Assembly: GCA_964484185.1 (NCBI GenBank)
Contig: CAZAEQ010000033.1
Coordinates: forward strand, 1-49,404
Length of the DNA stretch: 49,404 nucleotides
Direction: 5' to 3'
From: F1-120-MAGs238 sp964484185
GTDB lineage: Bacteria > Planctomycetota > Phycisphaerae > Phycisphaerales > UBA1924
Of this stretch, positions 22,520 through 31,295 are shown piece by piece; the first letter of the stretch is position 1; the number at the start of each line of letters is the position of its first letter. The position numbers and the translations under genes are program-made. The notes below the pieces were generated by a model, which saw only the letters and a program-made list of their open reading frames with translations, was not told the DNA's origin and did not search any database.

Positions 22520-23185
22520 ATGTCAACGATCCCGCAGAAGAAGTCTGAACAGCTCGCATTTTTTGAATCGCACTGGCCGGTATGGAATATCACGCCTGCC
22601 GACGTAGGCCTGACTTCGACACAAGTCGGCACATTCAAGACCCTGACTCAGAATGCCCGTGCATCATTTGACGCAGCACAGGCCGCACGCAACGCCGCCA
22701 AGGCCGCCACGCTCACGCAAGATGCAGACTTGAATCTCGCATACACCTCATGCAGCGATCTCATCCGCGTCATCCGCAGCTTCGCCGAGCAGCAGGCCAA
22801 TCCTGACAGCGTCTATGCCGCCGCGAATATCCCCGCCCCCGCCGCGCCAGCGCCAGTCGGCCCGCCAGGAACCCCCACCGATTTCACCGTCACATTGCAG
22901 CAGAACGGCGCGGTCACACTCGGCTGGAAATGCGAGAACCCCGAGGGCGCAGCGGGCACGATCTACGAAGTCCGCCGCAAGACCGGCAGCGGCGCGTTCA
23001 CGTTCGTGGGCGCAATCGGCATCAAGAGATTCACCGATGACACGCTCGTCTCTGGCTCAACAAACGTCGTCTACCAAATCACCGCAGTCCGTTCGACCGT
23101 CCGCGGCAACCCCGCCCAGTTCAACGTCAACTTCGGCATCGGCGGCGATGGATTCGCGGTCGCGACTGTGAAGCTTGCGGCGTAA
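22520..23185 (+). CDS. Fn3-like domain protein, copy 2
   Basis: The 221-aa product is a paralogue of the gene at 15409: helical Ala-rich N-terminal half (FDAAQAARNAAKAATLT), a QANPDSVYAAANIPAP motif, an Ala/Pro linker, and a C-terminal Fn3-like beta sandwich (about 112-208) with TIYEVRRKTGSG and KRFTDDTLVSG, ending VKLAA. ATG 22520 is preceded by GGAG at ten bases. The frame is open further upstream through the intergenic region, but that part has no support. As with copy 1, a 21-bp array lies a few hundred bases upstream and a terminator follows. Confidence 0.78.
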   Translation: MSTIPQKKSEQLAFFESHWPVWNITPADVGLTSTQVGTFKTLTQNARASFDAAQAARNAAKAATLTQDADLNLAYTSCSDLIRVIRSFAEQQANPDSVYAAANIPAPAAPAPVGPPGTPTDFTVTLQQNGAVTLGWKCENPEGAAGTIYEVRRKTGSGAFTFVGAIGIKRFTDDTLVSGSTNVVYQITAVRSTVRGNPAQFNVNFGIGGDGFAVATVKLAA

Positions 23186-23189
23186 ATAT

Positions 23190-23261
23190 TCGGGCGGACG
23201 CCCGAGCATCAAACATGGAGTAAGGCGGCCTCGAGTGAGAACTCGGGGCCGTTGTGTTTTT
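23190..23261 (+). terminator. Double hairpin terminator of Fn3-like copy 2
   Basis: A first hairpin TCGGGCG-GA-CGCCCGA at 23190-23205 is followed by a terminator: CGGCCTCGAG (23226-23235) with CTCGGGGCCG (23242-23251), one G-T pair, then TTGTGTTTTT. Confidence 0.8.
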
Positions 23262-23345
23262 AGGTGCGGGGCTTGCTGCATTCTGGGCGGCGGTTGCTTT
23301 CATGCCACATGCGGGGTACAACGCTAATCGAGCGCGCGAAAGTTG

Positions 23346-23765
23346 TCAGGCATCACTACCAATCTGCGCCCCGCAACGCGGACAGAAGTACTGGTACCCG
23401 CTGCGAAGCAGGAAGTAGAGGATTCCTGGAATGAGAAAAAAGAACATGAGGAGGATTCCCAACGGCACGTTTGCACGTGATTCCTTCCTGGGATGCACAC
23501 GCTGGCCGCAGTTGGGGTTGGAGCAGATGACCTCGCCCCGCTCAAGTCCCGCCGAGGCCGCATTGCCGCCCTTTCGGGCTTCGTACTCCTCTGTTGCCTG
23601 CTCTATTTCCTCCTGCTCGATATCCACGATGTTGGTAACGGTGATCCTGTCCCTTTTGGCCTGCACCAGTGCGCCGCCTTGGCTGGCGGCTTGGAGGATC
23701 GTGCGCACCTGAGACCCCGTCTCCGCGTCCACGCCTTCGATTCTCCATTTCCTCATTGAACTCAT
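23346..23765 (-). CDS. Membrane protein with split Cys motif around a hydrophobic segment (LITAF-like layout)
   Basis: The 139-aa product starts at ATG 23765 (ATG 23756 is equally possible). The N-terminal 75 residues are a polar domain (WRIEGVDAETGSQVRTIL...RITVTNIVDIEQEE). The C-terminal part has CSNPNCG, then a hydrophobic segment (VPLGILLMFFFLIPGILYFLL), then YFCPRCG. A cysteine knuckle split by a membrane-inserted stretch is the layout of LITAF-type domains; similarity is by architecture only. A start further upstream would run through a repeat and is rejected. Confidence 0.6.
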   Translation of the reverse strand: MSSMRKWRIEGVDAETGSQVRTILQAASQGGALVQAKRDRITVTNIVDIEQEEIEQATEEYEARKGGNAASAGLERGEVICSNPNCGQRVHPRKESRANVPLGILLMFFFLIPGILYFLLRSGYQYFCPRCGAQIGSDA

Positions 23766-23810
23766 AAGGTAGATTATAACAGATACAACGGCGGCATGTG
23801 TTATGGCCTT

Positions 23811-23955
23811 CCTCTGCGTCTCCGCGCCTCTGTGCACTCTGCGTTCAAGACGCCGAGCCGAAAGCACACGCGGCAGGGAGTCCATGATTCGCCAGCTTCA
23901 TTAGTCGGTGTAGGAAGGTTGGGCTGGCCCGCTCACTCACGTTCGGGGTTCGTTG
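23811..23955. repeat. Two short dispersed-type repeats
   Basis: 23811-23843 (CCTCTGCGTCTCCGCGCCTC and on) is the reverse-strand form of the CGCAGAG element at 20574-20616. 23926-23955 reads GGCCCGCTCACTCACGTTCG, a motif of the kind scattered in planctomycete intergenic DNA by my recollection. No gene is seen here. Confidence 0.45.
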
Positions 23956-23965
23956 CTTTTCTTAG

Positions 23966-24307
23966 TCAGCACTCTGTGCTGAGGCTAAACACCAACTCCA
24001 TCGGCTCCCACCACTCTCCAACCTTCGCACCCGGCACCCGTTTCTGGAAGCCGCGCATGAGCAAGTCCCAGGCTTTGGCTTTGGCGTTGGCGGCGTACTT
24101 CTGGTAGTCGCGCTCGGGCACAAAATCGTCGGGGGCTTCGTAGTAGAGGAAGAGGTGATTGCCCTGCAGGAAGATCTTCATCTTGGTGATGCCGATGTCT
24201 TTAAGGGCGGCGGTGACCTGTGGCCAGACGGCTTTGTGGTAGTCTTTGTACGCGGCGATCATTGCGGGGTCGTCGATCAGGTCGAGGGTTTGGGCGAAGG
24301 ACTTCAT
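23966..24307 (-). CDS. L-rhamnose/L-fucose mutarotase family protein (RhaM/DUF718)
   Basis: The 113-aa product matches the small RhaM fold: TLDLIDDPAMIAAYKDYHKAVWPQV, with the conserved His of YH..VWP, then MKIFLQGNHLFLYYEA and a C-terminal WWEPMELVFSL. These enzymes interconvert alpha and beta anomers of a 6-deoxy sugar. Because the divergent operon encodes a fucokinase/guanylyltransferase, fucose is the likely sugar here; rhamnose is the alternative. Start ATG 24307 fits the family length; ATG 24340 has a better ribosome site (GGGGAG) and would add 11 residues. The start lies 55 bp from the divergent transporter gene, so both share a promoter region. Confidence 0.85.
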   Translation of the reverse strand: MKSFAQTLDLIDDPAMIAAYKDYHKAVWPQVTAALKDIGITKMKIFLQGNHLFLYYEAPDDFVPERDYQKYAANAKAKAWDLLMRGFQKRVPGAKVGEWWEPMELVFSLSTEC

Positions 24308-24362
24308 GCCCTGAGGATACAGCGGTTGACCGCGTAACATACGCTCCCCTGGAGGAACCCGC

Positions 24363-25418
24363 ATGAAGTCGCTCTTGTCCGCCGCTGTGCCCCTATCGCT
24401 GAAAGCCTGCATGTTCGCAGCGTTGTTGTCGCTGGCCGCGTGCGATAAGAAGCCCCCCACCACCGATGCCGCCCCCACCACTGCACCTGCGAAACCCGCA
24501 GCCTCGGCTCAGCCGAAGTTAAAGATCGCCGTGGTCCCCAAGGGCACGACGCATGAGTACTGGAAGTCGATCCATGCGGGGGCGAAGAAGGCGGAGAAGG
24601 AACTGGGGAATGTTGAGATCACGTTCCGCGGCCCCGAGAAGGAAGATGACCGCGAGCAGCAGATCTCGCTGATGGAGAACTTGATCTCCGCCAAGTATGA
24701 CGCGATCGTGCTCGCGCCGTTGGATGAGAACGCGCTGGTGGCTCCAACCAAGCAGGCAACGGCGGCGAAGATTCCGGTCGTTGTCATGGACTCCGGGCTG
24801 AAGGCAGTTGCAGGCACAGACTTCGTCAGCTTTGTCGCGACGGACAACGAGAACGGCGGCAAGATGGCGGGCGCGCGGATGGCGGAGTTGCTGGGCGGCA
24901 AGGGCAAGGTTTTGTTGCTGCGGTACGTTGAAGGATCGGCGAGTACCGCGCTGCGTGAGAATGGGTTTGCATCTGCAGCCGCGGCGGCGGGGTTGACAGT
25001 GGTTGACCCCAAGCGATACGCGGGCGCGACGCGGGCGACGGCGCAAGAGGCATCAGAGAACTTGCTCGCGGCCAACGGTGATGTGGTCGGGATCTTTTGC
25101 CCCAATGAATCAACGACGTTTGGCATGATGCTCGCGCTCAAGGCGCGAGGCATGAACGGCAAGGTGAAGTTCATAGGTTTCGACTCAAGCAAAGAAACCG
25201 TGGATGCGATGGCGGCGGGCGATATCAACGCGTTGGTTGTGCAGAGCCCGATCCGCATGGGATATCTCGCGGTGAAGGCCGCGGCGGATGCACTTGCGGG
25301 CAAGAAAGTGGAGACGCGGATTGATACCGGTGTGACACTGATCAGTAAAGACACGATGAACACGCCAGAGAGCAAAGAGCTGCTGTCGCCGGACCTCAAG
25401 GCTCTGCTGGGGAACTGA
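24363..25418 (+). CDS. Sugar ABC transporter substrate-binding lipoprotein (RbsB-like)
   Basis: The 351-aa product has a lipoprotein signal with lipobox LAAC (Cys about residue 27), a Thr/Ala/Pro linker, then a type I periplasmic binding fold of the ribose/galactose class: KIAVVPKGTTHEYWKSIHAGAKKAEKEL, DAIVLAPLDENALVAP, VVVMDSGL, FVATDNENGG, GIFCPNESTTFG, VKFIGFDSS. It captures a sugar outside the membrane and delivers it to the permease. ATG 24363 follows GGAGG by seven bases. The permease gene starts at the next base after its stop, and the fused fucokinase follows, so L-fucose or a similar deoxy sugar is a reasonable ligand by context. Confidence 0.9.
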   Translation: MKSLLSAAVPLSLKACMFAALLSLAACDKKPPTTDAAPTTAPAKPAASAQPKLKIAVVPKGTTHEYWKSIHAGAKKAEKELGNVEITFRGPEKEDDREQQISLMENLISAKYDAIVLAPLDENALVAPTKQATAAKIPVVVMDSGLKAVAGTDFVSFVATDNENGGKMAGARMAELLGGKGKVLLLRYVEGSASTALRENGFASAAAAAGLTVVDPKRYAGATRATAQEASENLLAANGDVVGIFCPNESTTFGMMLALKARGMNGKVKFIGFDSSKETVDAMAAGDINALVVQSPIRMGYLAVKAAADALAGKKVETRIDTGVTLISKDTMNTPESKELLSPDLKALLGN

Positions 25419-26402
25419 TTGAAGCATGGATCAAGTGCAATCCGGTTGATGGTGCCGCTCCTGGGAGTGGCGATCGTGGCGGCGTTGTTTGCGATCGCCG
25501 CGCCGGATCACCCTTTCGGCGTGCTGGACTTCCAGACGATCGCGGTGCAGACAGTGATTGTCGCGACGGTGGCGTGCGGCATGACGCTGGTGATTATTTC
25601 GGGCGGCCTGGATTTGTCGGTCGGGTCGTCGGTGGCGTTGACGACCGTGGTGACCGCGACAGTGTTGAGCTGGCCATCGCTGCAAGGTGCGACGCCACTT
25701 GTGCGTTCGCTGGTTGCGATTGCCGCGGCGATTGGGACGGGCACATTGTGCGGCATCTACAACGGCGGGTTGATTACGCTGCTGAAGTTGCCGCCGTTTA
25801 TTGTCACGCTGGGCACATTGGGCTTTTTCCGCGGCGTAGCGAAATGGATCAGCGGCAACTCGCCGATCCAGACAGACCCGGCGGGGCTTGACCAGTGGGT
25901 GCGGCCTGCGACAACGTTTTCGTGGACTCCGGTTGCGCCCGCGGTGTGGGTGATGTTGCTGGTGGCGGCGGGAATCGGCGGACTGTTGAAATTCACCGTG
26001 CTGGGGCGGCAGGCGATTGCGATCGGAAGCAACGAGGAAGCTGCGCGAAGGTGCGCCGTGCCGATGAACAAGGTGAAGCTGATCGTGTACTCGATCGCCG
26101 GGGCACTGGTGGGACTTGCGGGCCTCGCACAGTTCGCGCGATTAGGCGGATCGGGTGATCCCACGGTGCAGGTTGGACTGGAACTCAAGACAATCGCGGC
26201 GGTGGTGATCGGCGGAGCTTCGCTTGCGGGTGGGAGCGGGTCGATCGTGGGGACAATTGCTGGAGCGTTCCTGATGGCGATGCTCGACAATCGCTGCACA
26301 GCGCTGGGCTGGCCGAACTATGTGCAGGAGATCGTGGTCGGACACATCATCATCTTCGCAGTTGCGCTTGATCGCTGGCGCTCGCGGAGGCCGGTGGGAT
26401 GA
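25419..26402 (+). CDS. Sugar ABC transporter permease (RbsC-like)
   Basis: The 327-aa product is a multispan membrane protein with the branched-chain/ribose permease signature: GMTLVIISGGLDLSVGS, a central PPFIVTLGTLGFFRG, SNEEAARRCAVPMNKVKL as the coupling loop, and VVIGGASLAGGSGS. About nine to ten hydrophobic segments are visible. TTG 25419 is used as the start because it abuts the upstream stop and follows GGGGA; an in-frame ATG at 25449 is the alternative. Its TGA overlaps the ATG of the next gene (ATGA). A cognate ATPase (RbsA type) would be expected next to it but is absent, so it must use one encoded elsewhere. Confidence 0.9.
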   Translation: MKHGSSAIRLMVPLLGVAIVAALFAIAAPDHPFGVLDFQTIAVQTVIVATVACGMTLVIISGGLDLSVGSSVALTTVVTATVLSWPSLQGATPLVRSLVAIAAAIGTGTLCGIYNGGLITLLKLPPFIVTLGTLGFFRGVAKWISGNSPIQTDPAGLDQWVRPATTFSWTPVAPAVWVMLLVAAGIGGLLKFTVLGRQAIAIGSNEEAARRCAVPMNKVKLIVYSIAGALVGLAGLAQFARLGGSGDPTVQVGLELKTIAAVVIGGASLAGGSGSIVGTIAGAFLMAMLDNRCTALGWPNYVQEIVVGHIIIFAVALDRWRSRRPVG

Positions 26403-29380
26403 ATCTCGATCCGGCACACTTTGGCGCGGACTCGCCGCGGTTTGACTGGCTTGTGGTAACGGCAAGCAATGCGAAACAGGCAAGGAGCTATCGGCAGCAG
26501 CTTGAGGCGAGGAAGCCGGAAGATGAGTCTGACTGTGAGATCCCCGGCTGCAAGCGTGTGCTTGTCGTTGCGGACCCGCTTGATAAGCGTGCTGGCTCGG
26601 GTGGATCAACGTTCGCCGTGCTGGTTGAATTGGCTCGCGAGCTGCTGCGAGTTCGGCCAGATGCAAAGACACTGCTGGAGCTGTTCGAAGATCAGCAGAT
26701 ACTGGTACTGCACTCTGGCGGCGATGCACGTCGGCTGCCGCCGTATGCGGCACAAGGTAAGATCTTTGTGCCGGTGCCCGCGATTTCCCAAAGTGGCCAG
26801 CCGCTGACGCTGTTCGATCGCGTGCTGGGCGATTTCTATTCGCTGCCGCGGTCGAAGAGGGGGCGATTGATCATCGGCGCTGGCGACTTATTGCTTCGAC
26901 TGGAGTTCACCAAGCCACTGTTAGATCGCCCGGGAGTGGTAGGCGTGTCGTGCGATGCAACGCCAGACCGCGGCACGCGCCACGGGGTGTATGTCACCGA
27001 CCAGGCGGGCGCAGTGACATCGTTTCTTCAGAAGCCTTCGCTGGAGACGCTGGCGGCGACCAAGGCGATTTCAGATGCGGGCACGGTCAAGGTGGATACG
27101 GGGGTGCTCTCGATCGATTGGCCCACCGTTTGCCGCTGGCTGGACTTGCTGGGCCTGCGAATCACGCGGGGTCCGATCGAAGCCACCGGTGTGATCGCGG
27201 ACATTCTCGAGGCAAAGACTGGGAATATGGACCTGTACGAACACATCTTGTGCCTGCTTGCTCCTGGCGCGGCAATGACTCATGCGCTCGCCGCAAATAT
27301 ACGGGCTGCGCTTGTTGCGGCATTTGCGCACACACCGCTGACGGTTGTGCATCTCGCGAGGTCTCAGTTCCTGCACCTGGGCACAAGCCGCGAACTGGTG
27401 GAACTTGGAACAACCGGGCAATGGGGAGTCTCACTGGCAACACGCGATCATGTATCGGTGCTCTCTTCGGACATCTCGAAGCTGAAATGCCTTGGGCGGG
27501 TGTTCATTGAGAATTCACAGAGCTCCACTTCGGTACATCTTGATGATCTCAGCCTCTTGATTGGTCAGCCAGACAGCACGCAGAAAGTGCGGCTGGATTC
27601 ACGTCAATGTGCAGTCTGGATTCCGGTCGACGAAAAGCTGTGGACACTGATTCGGTATCCGCTGGACTTTGACTGGAAGTCTGTGGATACAACGAAACTC
27701 CGCGAACTGTTTGCGTGCCGCGGCGCCCTTACCAAGATTGGCACCGCGAACCCGGAGTATCTTGATTCAATTGTCCCGCGCGATGTTGATCAGCCAACGC
27801 CGTTTCATGCTCGTATGTGGATGGTCGGCACAATCGCCGACATTGACCTGATGGAGAAACGCCTGAAAGCTCCGCAGGTAAAGATGCAGCTCGCAGCATG
27901 TCGAGCCTGGCTGGCGGCTCCGCGAATTTCGCTTGCCGAGATTACTGCACGGGCCAATCTCTCTCGCATCCAGAAACAGCACGCGAGACTGACACGCCGC
28001 TGGCTTTCGATCCACGCGAAGGAAGCACTGCAGGCCTGTCCGCTTCTCTCGACTGAACGCATCCTTGAGATTGTGCGGGAAGAGCCGGACCTTCGCGAGA
28101 ACTGGCTTCAGGCCGCCAACGAATTCGCGGCATCGACCGAAGGCGGATTCGCGGCTCGCTGTACCCGCATTGCCTCGGTACTTCGAGCTCGCCAGCTCAA
28201 TACGCGCTGGTCGCCCGAGCTGCGTGAATCGCTCGCTCGATGTGTTCCTGCCTCAAGGAACACGTTGCCGCCACTTGCCGCGCCTCGTGAATTCACGGTC
28301 TTGCTTCCAGCGCGAATTGACCTCGCGGGCGGCTGGACCGACACGCCGCCAATCTGCAATGACAGCGGCGGGCTGGTGATAAATGTCGGTATCAAACTCT
28401 CAGGCAGAAATCCCGTCCGGGCGACAGTTCGTCCCACGGCGTCCTCATCTGTGGTTATTCAAAGCGTCGATCAGAGCGAGCGCGTTGAACTGCCATTTTC
28501 TTCGCCGCTGAAGCTCACCGATACCAGCGACTGGTCAGCTCTCGCCCGCGCAGCGCTGCAGGTCACGCTCACGCCAAACTCGGCCACACCGACAACGCCG
28601 ATGGGTGCATATCTCAAGTCGGGCCTGGAGATCTCTCTGGAGTCTGTTGTTCCCAAGGGTTCGGGTCTGGGTACAAGTTCAATTCTTGCTGCCGCACTGG
28701 TGACAGCGCTGCGCAGGTATCAGGGACATCATGCCCGAAGCTATGAGCTCTACGAATGCTGTCAACGAGTAAGCACGATCGAACAACTCATTGGTTCGTG
28801 CGGCGGATGGCAGGATCAATTTGGCGGACTGTTCACGGGTCTTAAAGCACTTCAGACTCGTCCGGGCCTGGAACAAAATCCCACCATTACAGGCTTCTCA
28901 CTACGATCGCGTATCGGGGAACTGCTGCGAAATCGAACGCTGTTTTATTACACAGGTCAGCAGCGGCTCGCAGCCAACATTCTGCAGAAGTTCGTAATTC
29001 GCTATCTGGATCGAGACCCGGCAACCCTTCGCATCATTCGCGCAATTCAGAATAACGCTCTGGAATTGCTGCAGGCGTTAGAGAGAGACGATCCGGATAC
29101 ATTCACTCGACTCATTACTGAGTACTGGCTCCTGAAGCGACAGATCGATCCATCGGCGAGCAACGCCATGATTGACGGAATTGTTGCCGCCGCAGCGCCA
29201 CACATCGATGGCTATCTGCTTCCTGGCGCGGGAGGGGGCGGCTTCCTGCTTTTCATTGCGAAATCGGTCGAATCTAAACAGCGGTTGGTCGAGCAACTTT
29301 CAGAATCGCCACCGAATCCACAAGCGTCGTTCTACCCCATCGAATTTGACACAGCTGGACCTCAGCTGGTGATGGTGTAG
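26399..29380 (+). CDS. fkp: Bifunctional fucokinase / L-fucose-1-phosphate guanylyltransferase (FKP-like)
   Basis: The 993-aa product has the layout of bacterial FKP. The N-terminal part (about 15-420) is a pyrophosphorylase-like domain with AGSGGSTFAVL (about 66-76), HSGGDARRLPPYA (about 117) and a left-handed-helix-like stretch after it. The C-terminal part (about 630-993) is a GHMP kinase with RIDLAGGWTDTPPI, VVPKGSGLGTSSILAAAL (about 750-767) and PGAGGGGFLLF (about 942). It would convert L-fucose to fucose-1-P and then to GDP-fucose, enabling salvage into glycans. It overlaps the permease stop by 4 bp. In plants and some bacteria similar fusions exist; D-glycero-D-manno-heptose or arabinose activity cannot be excluded. 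Confidence 0.88.
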   Translation: MNLDPAHFGADSPRFDWLVVTASNAKQARSYRQQLEARKPEDESDCEIPGCKRVLVVADPLDKRAGSGGSTFAVLVELARELLRVRPDAKTLLELFEDQQILVLHSGGDARRLPPYAAQGKIFVPVPAISQSGQPLTLFDRVLGDFYSLPRSKRGRLIIGAGDLLLRLEFTKPLLDRPGVVGVSCDATPDRGTRHGVYVTDQAGAVTSFLQKPSLETLAATKAISDAGTVKVDTGVLSIDWPTVCRWLDLLGLRITRGPIEATGVIADILEAKTGNMDLYEHILCLLAPGAAMTHALAANIRAALVAAFAHTPLTVVHLARSQFLHLGTSRELVELGTTGQWGVSLATRDHVSVLSSDISKLKCLGRVFIENSQSSTSVHLDDLSLLIGQPDSTQKVRLDSRQCAVWIPVDEKLWTLIRYPLDFDWKSVDTTKLRELFACRGALTKIGTANPEYLDSIVPRDVDQPTPFHARMWMVGTIADIDLMEKRLKAPQVKMQLAACRAWLAAPRISLAEITARANLSRIQKQHARLTRRWLSIHAKEALQACPLLSTERILEIVREEPDLRENWLQAANEFAASTEGGFAARCTRIASVLRARQLNTRWSPELRESLARCVPASRNTLPPLAAPREFTVLLPARIDLAGGWTDTPPICNDSGGLVINVGIKLSGRNPVRATVRPTASSSVVIQSVDQSERVELPFSSPLKLTDTSDWSALARAALQVTLTPNSATPTTPMGAYLKSGLEISLESVVPKGSGLGTSSILAAALVTALRRYQGHHARSYELYECCQRVSTIEQLIGSCGGWQDQFGGLFTGLKALQTRPGLEQNPTITGFSLRSRIGELLRNRTLFYYTGQQRLAANILQKFVIRYLDRDPATLRIIRAIQNNALELLQALERDDPDTFTRLITEYWLLKRQIDPSASNAMIDGIVAAAAPHIDGYLLPGAGGGGFLLFIAKSVESKQRLVEQLSESPPNPQASFYPIEFDTAGPQLVMV

Positions 29381-29425
29381 GGGACGGTTTTGCCGCGGGA
29401 CAGATTCCTGCTAGACTCTGCGGCT

Positions 29426-30214
29426 ATGAAATACTCCCCCTTTGTCGCTCCTGTGTTCCTTTCAGCTTTGCTGCTCACTGGTTGCAAGCAATCGCAGCAA
29501 TCAGAAGCTCCGGTTGTGGCGCAACAGAAACTGGAACTCGGCCACCACTCCGCAACCACCGCTGTGCCGCGCAGCGATGCCGGCTGGGTGAAGCGATTTG
29601 AACAGCTGTCAAACAACGCGGCCGGGTTCGATGGAGAACTGATTTTCATCGGCGATTCAATCACTCAGGGCTGGGAAGGCGGCGGCAAGGCAGCGTGGGA
29701 GAAACACTTCGCCAAACGCGGTGCGCTCAATCTGGGAATCAGCGGCGATCGCACGCAGCATGTCCTCTGGCGGCTTGCAAATGGAAATCTGGAAGGGATC
29801 AAGCCCAGCCGCACCGGCAAGCGTGTCGCGGTGATCATGATCGGAACCAACAACACTGGTCAGGGTGGCAATCCTCCGGTGACGAATTCAGCTGAAGAAA
29901 TTGCGGATGGAATCGTGGGGATTGTGCAGAGCATGCGCGAGCTCCAACCGGATACAAAGATTCTGCTTCTTGGGATTTTCCCTCGCGGCGAGGAGCCGGG
30001 TGAGATTCGAGAAAAAATCAAGTCAGTCAACGGAATGGCACAAACGATAGCTGATCGTCGCAATGTCGTTTACCTTGATATTTCCGAGAAGTTTCTCGCT
30101 CCCAACGGCTACATTACCAAAGCTGTCATGCCAGACTTTCTGCATCTGTCCACCAGAGGGTATGAGATCTGGGCAGAATCAATCGAACCAACACTGAACG
30201 AAATGCTCCGTTAA
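29426..30214 (+). CDS. SGNH/GDSL-family hydrolase lipoprotein
   Basis: The 262-aa product has a lipoprotein signal (lipobox LLTGC) and an SGNH hydrolase domain: block I GDSITQGW with the nucleophile Ser, block II NLGISGDRT, block III MIGTNNTG, and block V DFLHLS with the catalytic Asp and His. It resembles the PAF-acetylhydrolase gamma-like group that includes carbohydrate esterases. Anchored outside the cytoplasmic membrane, it may deacetylate a polysaccharide; the substrate is inferred from the neighbouring sugar genes. ATG 29426 starts the signal peptide; the frame opens earlier at 29390 but overlaps nothing useful. Confidence 0.85.
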   Translation: MKYSPFVAPVFLSALLLTGCKQSQQSEAPVVAQQKLELGHHSATTAVPRSDAGWVKRFEQLSNNAAGFDGELIFIGDSITQGWEGGGKAAWEKHFAKRGALNLGISGDRTQHVLWRLANGNLEGIKPSRTGKRVAVIMIGTNNTGQGGNPPVTNSAEEIADGIVGIVQSMRELQPDTKILLLGIFPRGEEPGEIREKIKSVNGMAQTIADRRNVVYLDISEKFLAPNGYITKAVMPDFLHLSTRGYEIWAESIEPTLNEMLR

Positions 30215-30234
30215 TACCGCAGAAGGAACCTCAC

Positions 30235-31203
30235 ATGCAAGATTCTCTTTCTCGTCGCCAGGCACTGTTGATTGCCGCGACATCTCTTGGTGCCGCTGCC
30301 TGTGCGCTCACTGGATGCCAGAGCGCGCCAAAGCAGGCGGCAGCCAAGCCAGAGGAGTTGTTCACGATTTCGCTGGCGCAGTGGTCACTGCACCGCACTC
30401 TCTTTGCGAAAGAAATCACCAACCTGGATTTTCCTCGTGTTGCCAGACAAACCTATGGGATTGACGGCATCGAATATGTAAATTCCTTCTGGAAGGACAA
30501 AGCAAAGGACGAAGGCTACCTCAAGGACCTGCGCGATCGATGCAACAGCGAAGGCGTCAAGAGCATCCTGATTATGTGCGATGGCGAAGGGGCGCTGGGC
30601 GATCCGGACAATGCCAAACGCACCACTGCTGTTGAGAACCACTACAAGTGGGTCGACGCGGCGAAGTACCTTGGGTGCCACTCCATTCGCGTAAATGCCC
30701 AGTCCAGCGGCACGTGGTCTGAGCAGATGAAACTTGCCGCCGATGGCCTTCATCGGCTTTGCGAGTTTGGTGACAAGGCGGGAATCAATGTCATTGTGGA
30801 GAATCACGGCGGGCTCTCAAGCAATGGCGAATGGCTGACGAAGACAATTAAGATGGCAGCGCATCCGCGTGCGGGACTGTTGCCCGATTTCGGGAACTAC
30901 GAAAATGCAACGGATGAAAAGGGCGCGAAGAAACCATTCGATCGCTACGTTGGAGTCGAAACATCGATGCCATTCGCCAAGGGAGTCAGCGCAAAATCGC
31001 ATGACTTTGATGCCCAAGGAGATGAAACTCACACCGACTACGTGCGCATGATGCGAATTGTGCTTAAGGGCGGCTATCGAGGGAGGGTCGGGATTGAATA
31101 TGAAGGTGGTGCCATCTCTGAGGAAGCGGGAATTCGCGCCACCAAGCTCCTGCTTGAACGTGTTCGCGCTAATTTCGTCGCTGCGGGTGAATTTGATGCC
31201 TAA
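30235..31203 (+). CDS. Exported TIM-barrel sugar isomerase/epimerase-like protein
   Basis: The 322-aa product starts at ATG 30235 with a twin-arginine-type signal (SRRQALLIAA) that also contains a lipobox (LTGC). The body is an AP-endonuclease-2/xylose-isomerase-like TIM barrel: ISLAQWSLHR, GIDGIEYVN, IRVNAQ, INVIVENHGGLSSN (metal Glu), GLLPDFGNY (Asp), and VGIEYEGG (Glu). Substrate unknown. Its proximity (20 bp) to the SGNH hydrolase suggests joint expression and a role in sugar breakdown outside the cytoplasm. Tat export implies it folds, probably with metal, before crossing the membrane. Confidence 0.82.
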   Translation: MQDSLSRRQALLIAATSLGAAACALTGCQSAPKQAAAKPEELFTISLAQWSLHRTLFAKEITNLDFPRVARQTYGIDGIEYVNSFWKDKAKDEGYLKDLRDRCNSEGVKSILIMCDGEGALGDPDNAKRTTAVENHYKWVDAAKYLGCHSIRVNAQSSGTWSEQMKLAADGLHRLCEFGDKAGINVIVENHGGLSSNGEWLTKTIKMAAHPRAGLLPDFGNYENATDEKGAKKPFDRYVGVETSMPFAKGVSAKSHDFDAQGDETHTDYVRMMRIVLKGGYRGRVGIEYEGGAISEEAGIRATKLLLERVRANFVAAGEFDA

Positions 31204-31295
31204 GCACCATCAAATTTCCCGACGCTAACGTCTTGCTAACACTCATTTTGTGAAAAATCTTGGACCTGCTTGCCACCTCATTCCTGCCAATTCGG

